Shown here one piece after another: positions 24,971 through 36,457 of a stretch of DNA of 64,000 nt. The first letter of the stretch is position 1. Each line of letters begins with the position of its first letter. This DNA comes from Lachnospiraceae bacterium (GTDB lineage: Bacteria > Bacillota > Clostridia > Lachnospirales > Lachnospiraceae), in the NCBI GenBank assembly GCA_017427775.1, contig JAFRSD010000015.1:1-64000 (forward strand). The letters are read 5' to 3'. The position numbers and the translations under genes were made by a program. A model generated the notes under the pieces. It did no database searches. It was not told the DNA's origin and worked only from the letters and a program-made list of their open reading frames with translations.

Positions 24971-25906
24971 CTACTTTTCGATCATGCTCATCGCACCGTA
25001 GATGCCCGCGTCGTTTCCGAGCTCGGCAAGCATGAACTTCTTGCCCTTCAGTGCGCGAAGAATGTTTTCGTTATAATGTCTCTCGATCGTCTCGGTTAAG
25101 ATCACGCCGGCACGGCTTACGCCGCCGCCGATGACAAATGCCTGCGGATCCGCCACTGCTGCCACATGCGTCAGCGCGAGAGCCAGATATTTTCCGAGTT
25201 CCTCGGTCAGTTCGATGGCAACCTTGTCGCCCTTCTTGGCTTCGTCGAAGATGTCCTTTGCCGTCAAGGGAACAAATGCGCGAAGCGAGGACTCAAGCGT
25301 CTCGTCAAGAAGCTTCTTCTTGGCAAGGCGTACGATTCCGGTCGCGGAAGCATACTGCTCGAGGTGTCCGTGTCCGCCGCAGCCGCAAACCGCGCTCTCA
25401 TCGGGATTTACGATAATGTGGCCGATCTCCGCTGCCGCACCGTTGCTGCCGCATACGATCTTGCGGTTGATGACGAGTCCGCCGCCGACACCCGTTCCGA
25501 GCGTCACCATCAGAATGCTGTCATAATCGCGGCCGCCGCCGAATACCGCCTCGCCGAGTGCCGCAACATTGGCGTCGTTGCCGACTGCCACAGGAACGTT
25601 GATCATCTCCGCCATAACCTTCTTAACGTTAACGATCTCCCATCCGAGATTCGGGCAGTAGTTGACCGTTCCGTCCGCAAGTACCGGTCCGGGAACGCCC
25701 ATGCCGATACCGATGATGTCTTTCTCTTCGATCTTCTTTTCAGCTGCTTTGTCACGGATCGCCTTTACGACATCGCGCAGGATGTTCGCGCCCTTGTCGG
25801 TACGGTCGGTGGGGATTTCCCATTTGTCCGTAAGCTTGCCGTCCTCGGTGAACAGACCGCACTTGACCGTCGTTCCGCCGATATCGATTCCGAATAAATA
25901 CTTCAT
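24971..25906 (-). CDS. ROK-family glucokinase
   Basis: 311-aa ROK sugar kinase: ATP-binding GIDIGGTTVKCG (7-18), GNDANVAALGEA (109-120) with the catalytic Asp, GTGVGGG and the zinc-motif region CGCGGHGHLEQYAS (174-187). It likely phosphorylates glucose to glucose 6-phosphate. In most ROK proteins the zinc motif is CxCGxxGCxE. Here the third Cys is His181, with His163 (EIGHI) and Cys174/Cys176 kept; His could still bind zinc. ATG at 25906 has AAGGAG 7 nt upstream. It is directly after hprK, consistent with a sugar-sensing unit. Confidence 0.88.
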   Translation of the reverse strand: MKYLFGIDIGGTTVKCGLFTEDGKLTDKWEIPTDRTDKGANILRDVVKAIRDKAAEKKIEEKDIIGIGMGVPGPVLADGTVNYCPNLGWEIVNVKKVMAEMINVPVAVGNDANVAALGEAVFGGGRDYDSILMVTLGTGVGGGLVINRKIVCGSNGAAAEIGHIIVNPDESAVCGCGGHGHLEQYASATGIVRLAKKKLLDETLESSLRAFVPLTAKDIFDEAKKGDKVAIELTEELGKYLALALTHVAAVADPQAFVIGGGVSRAGVILTETIERHYNENILRALKGKKFMLAELGNDAGIYGAMSMIEK

Positions 25907-25987
25907 AACCATTCTCCTTATATGCGCTTGTTCTGCTCCGGTACGCCCGCGTCCGCGGAGTGCCGGAGACCGGTATTCCTGCAATTC

Positions 25988-26923
25988 TTACTGCATGCTC
26001 TTCTTCAGATTGTTCATAACGCGGTTGTGAAGCTCCTTGGCCGCATTGTAACCCATCTTCTTCTGACGATAGTTGATCGCAGCCGCCTCGCAGATGATCG
26101 CAAGGTTACGGCCGGGACGGACCGGGATATCGTTGCAGACAACGCGGTTTCCGAGGAACTCGGTGTAGTTGTCCTCAAGACCGAAGCGGTCATAATCCTT
26201 CTCACGATCCCACTCCTCCAAACGGATCACGAGGTTGATGGACTGCGTCTCCTTTACGCTCTGTACGCCGTACAGCGTCTTAACATCGATAATGCCGATA
26301 CCGCGAAGCTCGATCAGATGTCTCGTCACGTCGGGCGCGGTTCCGACCAGCGTCTCGTCGCTGACTTTCTTGATCTCAACAACGTCGTCACTTACGAGAC
26401 GGTGTCCTCTCTTAATCAGCTCAAGAGCCGCCTCACTCTTACCGATACCGCTCTCTCCGGTGATCAGAACGCCTTCGCCGAATACATCGACAAGTACGCC
26501 GTGGATCGAGATACGGGGAGCAAGTTCAACCTGCAGCCATCTTACAAGATCGGCGACAAGTGCGGTTGTCTCCATGGCGCATCCGAACAACGGAACACCT
26601 TTCTCGATCGCGAGTTTCTTCATGCCGTCGCTGACCGGCAGATTCCGGCAGAAGATAATGCACGGAACGCCGAAGCCCATCAGTTTCGAAAAGCACTCAT
26701 GGCGCTGCTCCGAAGTCATCTCGTTATGATACATATAAGCATATTCCACGTTTCCGATCAGCTGGACGCGCTCCGGATCGAAGTCGCTGAAGAAACCTGC
26801 CAGCTGCAGAGCGGGACGGTTAATCTCGGGTGTGGAAATCAGTCTTCCCGTAATATCGATTTCCGGTGTAAGGTTGGTCAGATGCATTCTGTCAACCATC
26901 TTCTGTAATTCAACTGTGTACAT
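25988..26923 (-). CDS. hprK: HPr kinase/phosphorylase
   Basis: The 311-aa bifunctional enzyme phosphorylates and dephosphorylates Ser46 of HPr/Crh in response to glycolytic intermediates, driving CcpA-type catabolite repression. The P-loop is GESGIGKSE (about 154-162), preceded by the H-x-x-L-V-D-x-F-G block (IHGVLVDVFGEG). The family block ELRGIGIIDVKTLYG is at about 207-221, and the VRPGRNLA region lies near the C-terminus. ATG at 26923 follows GGAGG. It heads the hprK-glk-murB-whiA-crh run behind the promoter at 26967-26995. Confidence 0.95.
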   Translation of the reverse strand: MYTVELQKMVDRMHLTNLTPEIDITGRLISTPEINRPALQLAGFFSDFDPERVQLIGNVEYAYMYHNEMTSEQRHECFSKLMGFGVPCIIFCRNLPVSDGMKKLAIEKGVPLFGCAMETTALVADLVRWLQVELAPRISIHGVLVDVFGEGVLITGESGIGKSEAALELIKRGHRLVSDDVVEIKKVSDETLVGTAPDVTRHLIELRGIGIIDVKTLYGVQSVKETQSINLVIRLEEWDREKDYDRFGLEDNYTEFLGNRVVCNDIPVRPGRNLAIICEAAAINYRQKKMGYNAAKELHNRVMNNLKKSMQ

Positions 26924-26966
26924 ATAAAACCTCCGTAACATCCGGACTTGTGACCGGACTGCATAC

Positions 26967-26995
26967 AGTATACTCGAGATTGCCCTCCGTTGCAA
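26967..26995 (-). promoter_or_regulatory. promoter of the hprK operon
   Basis: Minus-strand -35 TTGCAA (26990-26995) and -10 TATACT (26967-26972), 17-bp spacer, 44 bp before the hprK start codon. Confidence 0.65.
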
Positions 26996-27045
26996 CGGCA
27001 ATCCCGCAAAATAGAAGAAAAATACGACGAAAATGACGTATATAA

Positions 27046-27092
27046 ACGAAGAACCGCCCGGACGGCAATGTCTCTGCCGCCCGAACGGGTTC
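27046..27092 (-). terminator. probable terminator after uvrC
   Basis: A long GC-rich imperfect hairpin (27051-27092; TGCCG/CGGCA core) lies just downstream of the uvrC stop on the minus strand and is followed by TTCTTCGTTT. The stem is strong, but the T-tract is broken. Confidence 0.6.
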
Positions 27093-27096
27093 TATG

Positions 27097-28933
27097 TCAG
27101 CTGTGTTCTTTCAGGTATGCCGCGATTTCCTCCGCGACCTTGCGGTTCATCCCGGGCAGTGCCGCGATCTCATCGGTCCCGGCTTTGCGGATGCTGTCGA
27201 TGCTGTCATAATATCGCATCAGCACGCGCCGGCGCTTCGGGCCGATTCCCGGAATATCATCGAGGGAGGAATGGATCTGTCCTTTCGAGCGCAGGCTCTT
27301 ATGGTACTCGATCGCGAAACGGTGCGTTTCGTCCTGGATGCGTGTCAGCAGGGAAAAGCCTTCGCTCTTCGTATTGATCGGCAGTTCCACATCGTGAAAA
27401 TACAATCCGCGCGTGCGGTGGTTGTCATCCTTGACCATACCGGCAACCGGGATGGAAAGGCCAAGTGACGCGATGACCTCCTCGGCGATATGCACCTGTC
27501 CTTTGCCGCCGTCCATCAGGATCAGATCGGGATACCGGGTAAAACTCGACTCCTTGCCGGTCCGCCGTTCCTCCTCGCCGTGGCGGAAGCGTCTGGTCAG
27601 CACCTCCTCCATCGAAGCGTAGTCGTTCGGTCCTTCGACACCCTTCACGCGGAACTTGCGGTACTCGCTTTTACGCGGCTTGCCGTCGGAAAATACGACC
27701 ATCGAGCCGACACTCAGAAAGCCGCTGATATTACTGATATCATAAGATTCCATCCGGTGAACGTCCGACAGTCCGAGCAGTCCGGCAATCTCCGAAACCG
27801 CTCCGAGCGTCCTCTTCTCCTCGCGGGCAATCTTATCGAGATCCTGACGAAGAACCATCTCCGCATTCTGCTTCGCGAGCTTAACGAGATGCTCCTTGCC
27901 GCCGATCTTCGGAACGCGGATATGAACGCCCCGGCCTCTCTTCTTTGCAAGCCACTCCTCGAGAAGCTCTCTGTCTTCGGGTTCGGTCTCCGTGACAATC
28001 TCCTTCGGGATATACGGAATCCCGTCGTAGAACCGTTTCAAAAACTCACCGAGTATTTCCGAACTTCCCTGTCCTTCCGTCTCGGAGAGATAATGATGCT
28101 CGCGTCCGATCAGCCTGCCGTTCCGCTCGAGAAATACAGAGATCACCGTGCTTCCGTCCTTTGAAGCAAGAGCGATGATATCGCGTTCCTCGGTATGCGA
28201 ATCGTCTGCCTTCTGCTCCTCGTGGAGCGACTCCACGCGGCGGATCAGATCACGGTATTCCGCAGCCTTTTCAAAATCAAGCACGTCGCTTGCCTCCTGC
28301 ATCTTCGCCCGGAGCGTACGGCACACTTCCTCATAATCATGGGAAAGGAAACGGAGGACCTTGTCCACCGTTTCCCTGTAATCTTCCTTCGAAATATACC
28401 CCATACACGGGGCGTTGCATTGTCCGAGCTGATAATAAAGGCACGGACGTTCCTTGCCGATATCCTTCGGAAGGGAACGGTTGCAGGTACGGATCAGGAA
28501 CAGTTTACGGATTAGTTCGATCATGCCGTTCACCGATCCGACAAGTGCGTACGGTCCGAAATACCGCGCGCGGTCCTTCTTCTGTTCGCGGGTCATCAAT
28601 ACCCGCGGAAAATCCTCATCCACCGTAACCTTGATGTAAGGATACGTCTTTCCGTCCTTTAACAGCGTATTGTATTTCGGCGTATGTTCCTTGATCAGAT
28701 TATTCTCAAGAATCAGCGCCTCCAGTTCGGAATCGACAACGATGTATTCAAACCAGGCAATCCGGCTGACCATCATCTCGATCTTGGCGGTCCGGCGGAC
28801 ACCGGTCTGAAAATACTGGCGGACGCGGTTCTTTAAAACCTTCGCCTTTCCGACATAAATGATCTGATCGTCGCGGTCGTGCATCAGATACACGCCGGGT
28901 CGGTCCGGAAGCTGTTTCAATTCCTTTTTCAGA

Positions 28934-28947
<14 letters not shown>
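27097..28947 (-). CDS. uvrC: UvrABC excinuclease subunit C
   Basis: 616-aa DNA-repair nuclease making both incisions around UvrB-marked lesions. The N-terminal GIY-YIG domain reads DRPGVYLMHDRDDQIIYVGKAK (split around residues 15-36), then a UvrBC motif (about 200-235). The RNase H-like domain contains MESYDISN, LILMDGGKGQVH and DDNHRT, and a C-terminal helix-hairpin-helix contains DDIPGIGPKRRR. The start overlaps the last 14 bases of ftsH, showing co-transcription. Confidence 0.95.
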
Positions 28948-30940
<1,993 letters not shown>

Positions 30941-30971
30941 GTTTCACCTCCGGGTGTGTATTGTTCTCCCC

Positions 30972-31724
30972 TCACGTACGGTCTTTCTTCAGACCGTCAA
31001 CTGCTTCACGAAGCACTTTTGCGATATCGTCATGAATGACAAGCCCGGCCATAGAATCGGCAGGCGTTTCGCTCTTATTGATCAGAACCAGCTTCTTTCC
31101 GCGGAAATACTGGATCAGTCCCGCTGCCGGATATACGACAAGCGAGGTTCCGCCGATGATCAGCATATCGGCGTTGCGGATTGCCCGCACGCTCTGACTC
31201 ATGAGCCAGTCGGACAGCCCCTCTTCATACAAAACGACGTCCGGACGAACCATGCCGCCGCATGCGTCGCATTTCGGAACGCCCTCACAGTTCATCACAT
31301 AATCTGCGTCAAATCGCTTGCCGCAGTTCACACAGTAGTTCTTATGGACGGTTCCGTGGATCTCGTAAACTTCCTTGGATCCGGCCATCTGGTGAAGACC
31401 GTCGATGTTCTGTGTCACAATGGCTTTCAGCTTGCCCATCTCCTCAAGTTCCGCCAGGGCGTAGTGCGCCGGGTTCGGCTTTGCCTCGGGATAGACAAGG
31501 TACTTCTTGTAAAAATCGAAGAATTCTTCGGTATGACGTACGAGGAACGTATGAGAAACCATTTCCTCCGGGGAGCACTGCCGGTTCAGCTTTCGAACAT
31601 ACAAGCCGTTCGAACTCCGGAAGTCCGGGATATTGCTCGCCGTCGACACGCCTGCGCCGCCGAAAAATACGATGTTGTCCGATTCTCTGAGCCATTCCGT
31701 GAGTGTTTTGATATTCCCGTCCAT
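30972..31724 (-). CDS. cobB: Sir2-family NAD-dependent protein deacylase
   Basis: The 250-aa sirtuin removes acyl groups from lysine using NAD+. The NAD site GGAGVSTASNIPDFR (about 18-32) and TQNIDGLH (about 100-107) are followed by the catalytic His in YEIHG. Two zinc-binding pairs, CVNC and CDAC, are separated by about 20 residues. The chromosomal context with ftsH and an AraC regulator gives no target. No signal peptide. Confidence 0.92.
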   Translation of the reverse strand: MDGNIKTLTEWLRESDNIVFFGGAGVSTASNIPDFRSSNGLYVRKLNRQCSPEEMVSHTFLVRHTEEFFDFYKKYLVYPEAKPNPAHYALAELEEMGKLKAIVTQNIDGLHQMAGSKEVYEIHGTVHKNYCVNCGKRFDADYVMNCEGVPKCDACGGMVRPDVVLYEEGLSDWLMSQSVRAIRNADMLIIGGTSLVVYPAAGLIQYFRGKKLVLINKSETPADSMAGLVIHDDIAKVLREAVDGLKKDRT

Positions 31725-31767
31725 GATTTCTCCTTTCCGTCAGGTCTTAATACCTTCCTCTGCTCCG

Positions 31768-32625
31768 TCAGTCATCCTCCATTGCCTTCTTGCGGTACTG
31801 CATCGGGGACACGCCGAAGTGTTTCTTAAACAGCTTACTGAAATGATATACGTCGTCATAGCCGACGAGCGCGGAGATGCTGCGGATGCTGCCGCGCCCG
31901 TCCTCCAGCATGTCCTTTGCCTTCTCAAGACGAAGCTTGATCAGGTAGTTGATCGGCGAATCACCGGTCTTCTCCTTGAAGATCTTCGAGATGTATACCG
32001 GACTCAGGTACATATTCTTCGCGATCTGGTCGAGGGAAATGTGCTGCGAATAGTTCTCGTTCAGGTACTCGAGAAGATTCTTCGCAACATAGCCCTTCGA
32101 ATAGCTCTCGAAGTTCATGCCCTTCGTGTCGTCCTTACGGTTGCCGTACAGCGTACGGAATATGAGCACGATGATACGCATCATCTGCGCCTGGATCATG
32201 TAATAGCGTCCGGGCTCGTTCGAGTTGTATTCCTCGATGATCTCATAGCAGCAGCGGCTGACTTCTCTCTTGTTCTCGCTCGAAAGCGCGAGGATCGGCG
32301 AGCTGCCCGGGGGAATGATCGTATTTTCCGGCATATCATGCAGATGGATATCGGAGAATCCGCAGACAAATTCGAGCGTCGGATCGTTCGGGTCCGTTAC
32401 GATGCTCTGATGCATCACGCCGGGGTTGCACACGAGAAGATCGCCCTGCTTGACGTCATAGGTCTTTCCGTCAACGAAATACTGCCCCTTGCCGGCAAGG
32501 ACAAATGCAATCTCGATGCACTTGTGCGAATGGTAATGCGCGAACCGCGAATCATGTACCCGGCTCGCATACCAGATGGTAGGGTGCAGATCCTGATAGG
32601 AAATGTCCGAATAGATTTCCGCCAT
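31768..32625 (-). CDS. AraC-family transcriptional regulator with cupin sensor
   Basis: 285 aa. The N-terminal cupin (about 1-130) contains HYHSHKCIEIAFVL and a QGDLLVCNPGVMH block, the sugar- or effector-binding half. The C-terminal half carries two helix-turn-helix units (DQIAKNMYLSPVYISKIFKEKTG and IRSISALVGYDDVYHFSKLFKKHFG, quoted as regions about 190-212 and 240-265). Such regulators usually act on carbohydrate-use genes. ATG at 32625 follows GGGGGA; the longer frame to 32661 would begin inside ung. No obvious adjacent target operon. Confidence 0.88.
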   Translation of the reverse strand: MAEIYSDISYQDLHPTIWYASRVHDSRFAHYHSHKCIEIAFVLAGKGQYFVDGKTYDVKQGDLLVCNPGVMHQSIVTDPNDPTLEFVCGFSDIHLHDMPENTIIPPGSSPILALSSENKREVSRCCYEIIEEYNSNEPGRYYMIQAQMMRIIVLIFRTLYGNRKDDTKGMNFESYSKGYVAKNLLEYLNENYSQHISLDQIAKNMYLSPVYISKIFKEKTGDSPINYLIKLRLEKAKDMLEDGRGSIRSISALVGYDDVYHFSKLFKKHFGVSPMQYRKKAMEDD

Positions 32626-32639
32626 AATATCCCCCTGAG

Positions 32640-33311
32640 TTAAATATTTTCGATCTGCCAATCAATCGGTGCAAGCCCGTGCTCCGTAAGGAACGCGTTC
32701 GTTTTCGCGAAATGGCCGCAGCCGAAGAAGCCCCGGTACGCCGAAAGCGGACTCGGATGAGGCGCTTTCAGGATCAGATGATTCGGGTTGTTGAGCATCG
32801 CCGCTTTGCGCTGCGCGGGACTGCCCCAAAGCAGGAACACGATCGGACGGTTCTCCCTGTTAAGCGCGGCGATCACGGCGTCCGTGAACGTCTCCCAGCC
32901 GATATCGCGGTGGGAAAATGCCTGATGTGCCCTTACGGTAAGCACCGTATTGAGAAGAAGCACGCCCTGCTCGGCCCATTTGACGAGATACCCGTTGTTC
33001 GGGATCTCACAGCCGAGTTCGTCATGCAGTTCCTGGTAGATATTTCGTAACGAAGGCGGGATGTCCACACCCGGTTTCACCGAGAAACACAGGCCGTGTG
33101 CCTGTCCCGGTTCATGGTACGGATCCTGCCCGAGAATCACAACCTTGACCTTCGAAAGCGGACTCAGCCGGAAAGCCGTGTAGATGTCCTCTTTGGCCGG
33201 ATAGACGGTGTATTTCGCGTATTCGCTGTTTACGATCCGTCCGAGTTTCCGGTAATAATCCTTTGAAAACTCTTCGCCGATGGCCGGAAGCCATTCGTCA
33301 ATCGGTCCCAT
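32640..33311 (-). CDS. ung: uracil-DNA glycosylase
   Basis: 223-aa family I UDG that excises uracil from DNA. The water-activating loop GQDPYHEPGQAHGLCFSV (about 62-79) and the C-terminal HPSPLSAYRGF (about 184-194) are both complete. It starts 20 bp after the hisF stop and ends 14 bp before the AraC gene, in the same leftward run. Confidence 0.95.
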   Translation of the reverse strand: MGPIDEWLPAIGEEFSKDYYRKLGRIVNSEYAKYTVYPAKEDIYTAFRLSPLSKVKVVILGQDPYHEPGQAHGLCFSVKPGVDIPPSLRNIYQELHDELGCEIPNNGYLVKWAEQGVLLLNTVLTVRAHQAFSHRDIGWETFTDAVIAALNRENRPIVFLLWGSPAQRKAAMLNNPNHLILKAPHPSPLSAYRGFFGCGHFAKTNAFLTEHGLAPIDWQIENI

Positions 33312-33331
33312 TTGCGGTTCTCCTTTCGGAT

Positions 33332-34090
33332 TTATAAGCGGACGCTGACACCTCTTCCGCGAAGGTATTCCTTTAGCTGGTCGATCTCCATCTCCTTATA
33401 GTGGAACAGCGTTGCGGCAAGTGCCGCATCTGCGCCGCCGACGGTCAACGCGTCGTAAAAGTGCTCCATCTTACCGGCTCCGCCCGAGGCAATGACCGGA
33501 ATCTTAACGGCATCCGAAACCTTTCTGGTCAGTTCGAGATCATAGCCGTCTTTCGTGCCGTCACAGTCCATGCTTGTCAGAAGGATTTCACCGGCGCCGA
33601 GGCGCTCCGCCTTCTTCGCCCACTCGATCGCATCCAGTCCCATGTCAATGCGGCCGCCGTTTTTGAATACGTGGAACGTGCCGTCATCGGAACGCTTCGC
33701 GTCGATCGCGCATACCACGCACTGGCTTCCGAACTTGTCCGCCGCGCGGCTGATCAGTTCCGGATCCATAATGGCCGCCGAGTTTACGGCAACCTTGTCC
33801 GCGCCTTCGCGGAGGATCATTCTGAAATCGTCCACGGTCCGGATACCGCCGCCCACGGTAAATGGAATAAATACCGTCTCGGCTACTCTTCTGACCATCT
33901 CCGCACGAATCTCACGGGCATCCGAGGAAGCCGTGATATCCAGAAACACCAGCTCGTCCGCATCGGCTTCGCCGTAGGCTCTGCCGACCTCAACCGGGTC
34001 GCCGGCATCACGGAGATTCACAAAATTGATACCCTTTACCACGCGTCCGTTGTGAACATCGAGGCAGGGAATGATACGTTTCGTAAACAT
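33332..34090 (-). CDS. hisF: imidazole glycerol phosphate synthase subunit HisF
   Basis: 252-aa (beta/alpha)8 cyclase that uses ammonia from HisH to make imidazole glycerol phosphate in histidine synthesis. Catalytic Asp11 lies in [14 protein letters not shown] (8-21) and the second Asp in [13 protein letters not shown] (about 126-138). [11 protein letters not shown]-type phosphate loops are visible. It pairs with hisH, 57 bp upstream, but the rest of the histidine operon is not in this window. Confidence 0.95.
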   Translation of the reverse strand: MFTKRIIPCLDVHNGRVVKGINFVNLRDAGDPVEVGRAYGEADADELVFLDITASSDAREIRAEMVRRVAETVFIPFTVGGGIRTVDDFRMILREGADKVAVNSAAIMDPELISRAADKFGSQCVVCAIDAKRSDDGTFHVFKNGGRIDMGLDAIEWAKKAERLGAGEILLTSMDCDGTKDGYDLELTRKVSDAVKIPVIASGGAGKMEHFYDALTVGGADAALAATLFHYKEMEIDQLKEYLRGRGVSVRL

Positions 34091-34147
34091 GCTTTTATCC
34101 TCTTTCCGGCGCCGCTTTCCGGCACCGGATCATTCTCCTTTATCGTC

Positions 34148-34753
34148 CTACAGGTCTCCGAAATTCTTCAGGATTCGGAGGCCGACATCACCGCTCTTCT
34201 CCGGGTGGAACTGGCACGCGAAGATGTTTCCGTGCTCCACCGCCGCGTGAATGTGCGCGCCGTATTCGGTCGTTGCCGCAACATCGCTTTCATTCTGCGC
34301 CTCCAGGTAATAGGAGTGGACAAAGTATACATAACTGCCTTCCGGAATGCCTTCGAAAAGACGTCCCTTCTTCGGGAAGGACAGGTCATTCCAGCCGATA
34401 TGCGGGATCTTGCGTCCGCCGCCTTCGGGAATCCGTACGATCTTGCCGGGAAGCAGCGACAGCCCCTTTACACCGGGGGTCTCTTCACTTTCATCGAACA
34501 TGAGCTGCAGTCCGAGACATATTCCTAAAAAAGGCTTTCCTGCCGCAACGGCCTCGCGGATCACGTCCGTAAGTCCGTAGTTATTCAGTTTATCCATCGC
34601 GTCCCCGAATGCGCCGACACCGGGAAGGATGACTTTATCGGCTTTTCCGATCACCGCGGGGTCACGGGTGACGACGGCGGGAAGCTTCAGTGCCGCAAGG
34701 GCATGCTCCACGCTCCGGATGTTGCCGGCATCATAATCGATCACTGCTATCAT
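34148..34753 (-). CDS. hisH: imidazole glycerol phosphate synthase glutaminase HisH
   Basis: 201-aa class I glutamine amidotransferase. The nucleophile elbow PFLGICLGLQLMFD carries the catalytic Cys (about residue 77), and the HPEKS block supplies His and Glu. It provides ammonia to HisF. It starts 12 bp after the sensor kinase gene, with no separate promoter obvious, so expression may depend on the two-component operon. Confidence 0.95.
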   Translation of the reverse strand: MIAVIDYDAGNIRSVEHALAALKLPAVVTRDPAVIGKADKVILPGVGAFGDAMDKLNNYGLTDVIREAVAAGKPFLGICLGLQLMFDESEETPGVKGLSLLPGKIVRIPEGGGRKIPHIGWNDLSFPKKGRLFEGIPEGSYVYFVHSYYLEAQNESDVAATTEYGAHIHAAVEHGNIFACQFHPEKSGDVGLRILKNFGDL

Positions 34754-34765
34754 GTTCTGTCTCCT

Positions 34766-36370
34766 CTATTGCTTCGGACGTTCATCGTCCGCAGATTCCA
34801 GTTCAAACCAGAATTCGACACCGCCTTCGTGGTTGATAACGCCGCACTTCTGATTGTGCGCATCCATAACCGCTTTTACTACCGAAAGGCCGATTCCGGT
34901 ACCGCCGTATTCCCGCGTTCTCGCCTTGTCCACTTTATAGAACTTGATCCAGACTTTATCGAGGTCTTCTTCGGGAATGCGCTCACCTGTATTATACACG
35001 GAAACACGCACGACTGCATCTGTTTTTTTCACGGATACGGCAATCTCTTTCGAGAGGCTCACATGGTGGAACGCGTTGCTGATGTAATTGGTCACGACTT
35101 CTTCGATCCGGTACTCGTCCGCCCATACATAACAAGGTCCTTCGCCGTACAGTGTTACCTTGACGTTCTGCTGTTTTTCGAGGATCTCCGTGTCGCGCAG
35201 AACGCCGCGCAGCACGTCGAAAATATCAAAGCGGTCATACTCCAGCGCCTGCTCGCCGTACTCCAGCTGGTTCAGCGACAGGAGCTTGCGCACGATACTG
35301 TTCATCTTGCCCGCCTCGTCGATGATGACGTCACAGTAATAGTTGCGGCTTTCCGCGTCATCGTTAACGTTATCCTGCAAACCTTCCGCATAACCCTGGA
35401 TCAGGGCGATCGGCGTCTTCAGTTCGTGCGAAACATTGGAGATGAAGTCACGCCGCATCGACTCGACCTCTTCTTTCTTCTTAATGTCCCGTTCGAGTTC
35501 GTTATTTGCCTGCTTCAGATCGGCAATCGTCTTCTCCAGCCTCTCCGAAAGCATATTCAGCGAACGGCCGAGTTCACCGATTTCATCATTGCGGTCCTCG
35601 GGACAATGCGCGTTGAAATCGAGCCGGCACATCTTCTCGGCTGCTTTGGACATGTCTTCGATCGGACGGGTGATGATCTTACAGAGAAGGAAGATCACAA
35701 ATGCCGCCACCACAAGAATGCCGACCGCAACCTTGAACTGGAAACTTGTCGCGATGGCGGTTGCTTTCGAAATGCTTTCGTAGTCGCTGCTCAGGTAGAC
35801 ATAATAGGACTCGCCTTCGCCGACGATACCGAACAGATCGATATACGTGCCACCCTTTTCGTTGTGCTGGGAACTCTTCGCCCCGCTCTCGCTGCTGCTG
35901 TTGAAAACGCCCGTTCCGTCTTCGTTGTCCGCGGCGATCATCTCATAAATCTCGTAGCTGTCCGTTTTGCGGAGCATTTTCTTCTCCCAGGCAGGATCCT
36001 TCTGAATCCCGAACGGGTTCCGCTCGAGCAGAATCTCGTCCAGACGGTCCTGTACGCGCTTGGTTCCGTTCGAATAAAGCGGATTGGCCATGATCACGCG
36101 CTTGCCGTCCTTTATGACGAGCATTATGTTCTTGCCCACCATAAGACTGTCCAGGCTGGACGTCGTGTCCTCACTGAATCCGTCGCTCTGCTGAAGAATT
36201 GCCTGTACGGTTTCAAACGTGCTCGTGAGATCATTCAGCTTTGATTTCAAATACACCTTCGGAAGGACAAACTTCGTCATCATCCAGGTCGTAAACAAAA
36301 GCGCAAACGTAACCAGGACAAATGCAACTACCATTTTCACACGAAGGGTTTTTGACCTTGCTCTGTACAT
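34766..36370 (-). CDS. sensor histidine kinase
   Basis: The 534-aa membrane kinase has transmembrane segment 1 at about 12-32, an extracytoplasmic sensor of about 170 residues and transmembrane segment 2 at about 208-230. It continues with a HAMP linker, HisKA with the phospho-accepting His in NVSHELKTPIAL (about 317), and HATPase_c with NAFHH (N box), NTGERIPEED (G1) and GTGIGLSVVKA (G2). It phosphorylates the partner response regulator encoded 88 bp upstream. The sensor region has no recognised domain, so the signal is unknown. Confidence 0.92.
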   Translation of the reverse strand: MYRARSKTLRVKMVVAFVLVTFALLFTTWMMTKFVLPKVYLKSKLNDLTSTFETVQAILQQSDGFSEDTTSSLDSLMVGKNIMLVIKDGKRVIMANPLYSNGTKRVQDRLDEILLERNPFGIQKDPAWEKKMLRKTDSYEIYEMIAADNEDGTGVFNSSSESGAKSSQHNEKGGTYIDLFGIVGEGESYYVYLSSDYESISKATAIATSFQFKVAVGILVVAAFVIFLLCKIITRPIEDMSKAAEKMCRLDFNAHCPEDRNDEIGELGRSLNMLSERLEKTIADLKQANNELERDIKKKEEVESMRRDFISNVSHELKTPIALIQGYAEGLQDNVNDDAESRNYYCDVIIDEAGKMNSIVRKLLSLNQLEYGEQALEYDRFDIFDVLRGVLRDTEILEKQQNVKVTLYGEGPCYVWADEYRIEEVVTNYISNAFHHVSLSKEIAVSVKKTDAVVRVSVYNTGERIPEEDLDKVWIKFYKVDKARTREYGGTGIGLSVVKAVMDAHNQKCGVINHEGGVEFWFELESADDERPKQ

Positions 36371-36457
36371 GACACCTGCTTTCCCGCAGCCGTGCGACTG
36401 CTTCTGAAAATCGAAAATGCCCTGCTGTTACACAGGGCAGAAAAGGCTGTCGGGGGA

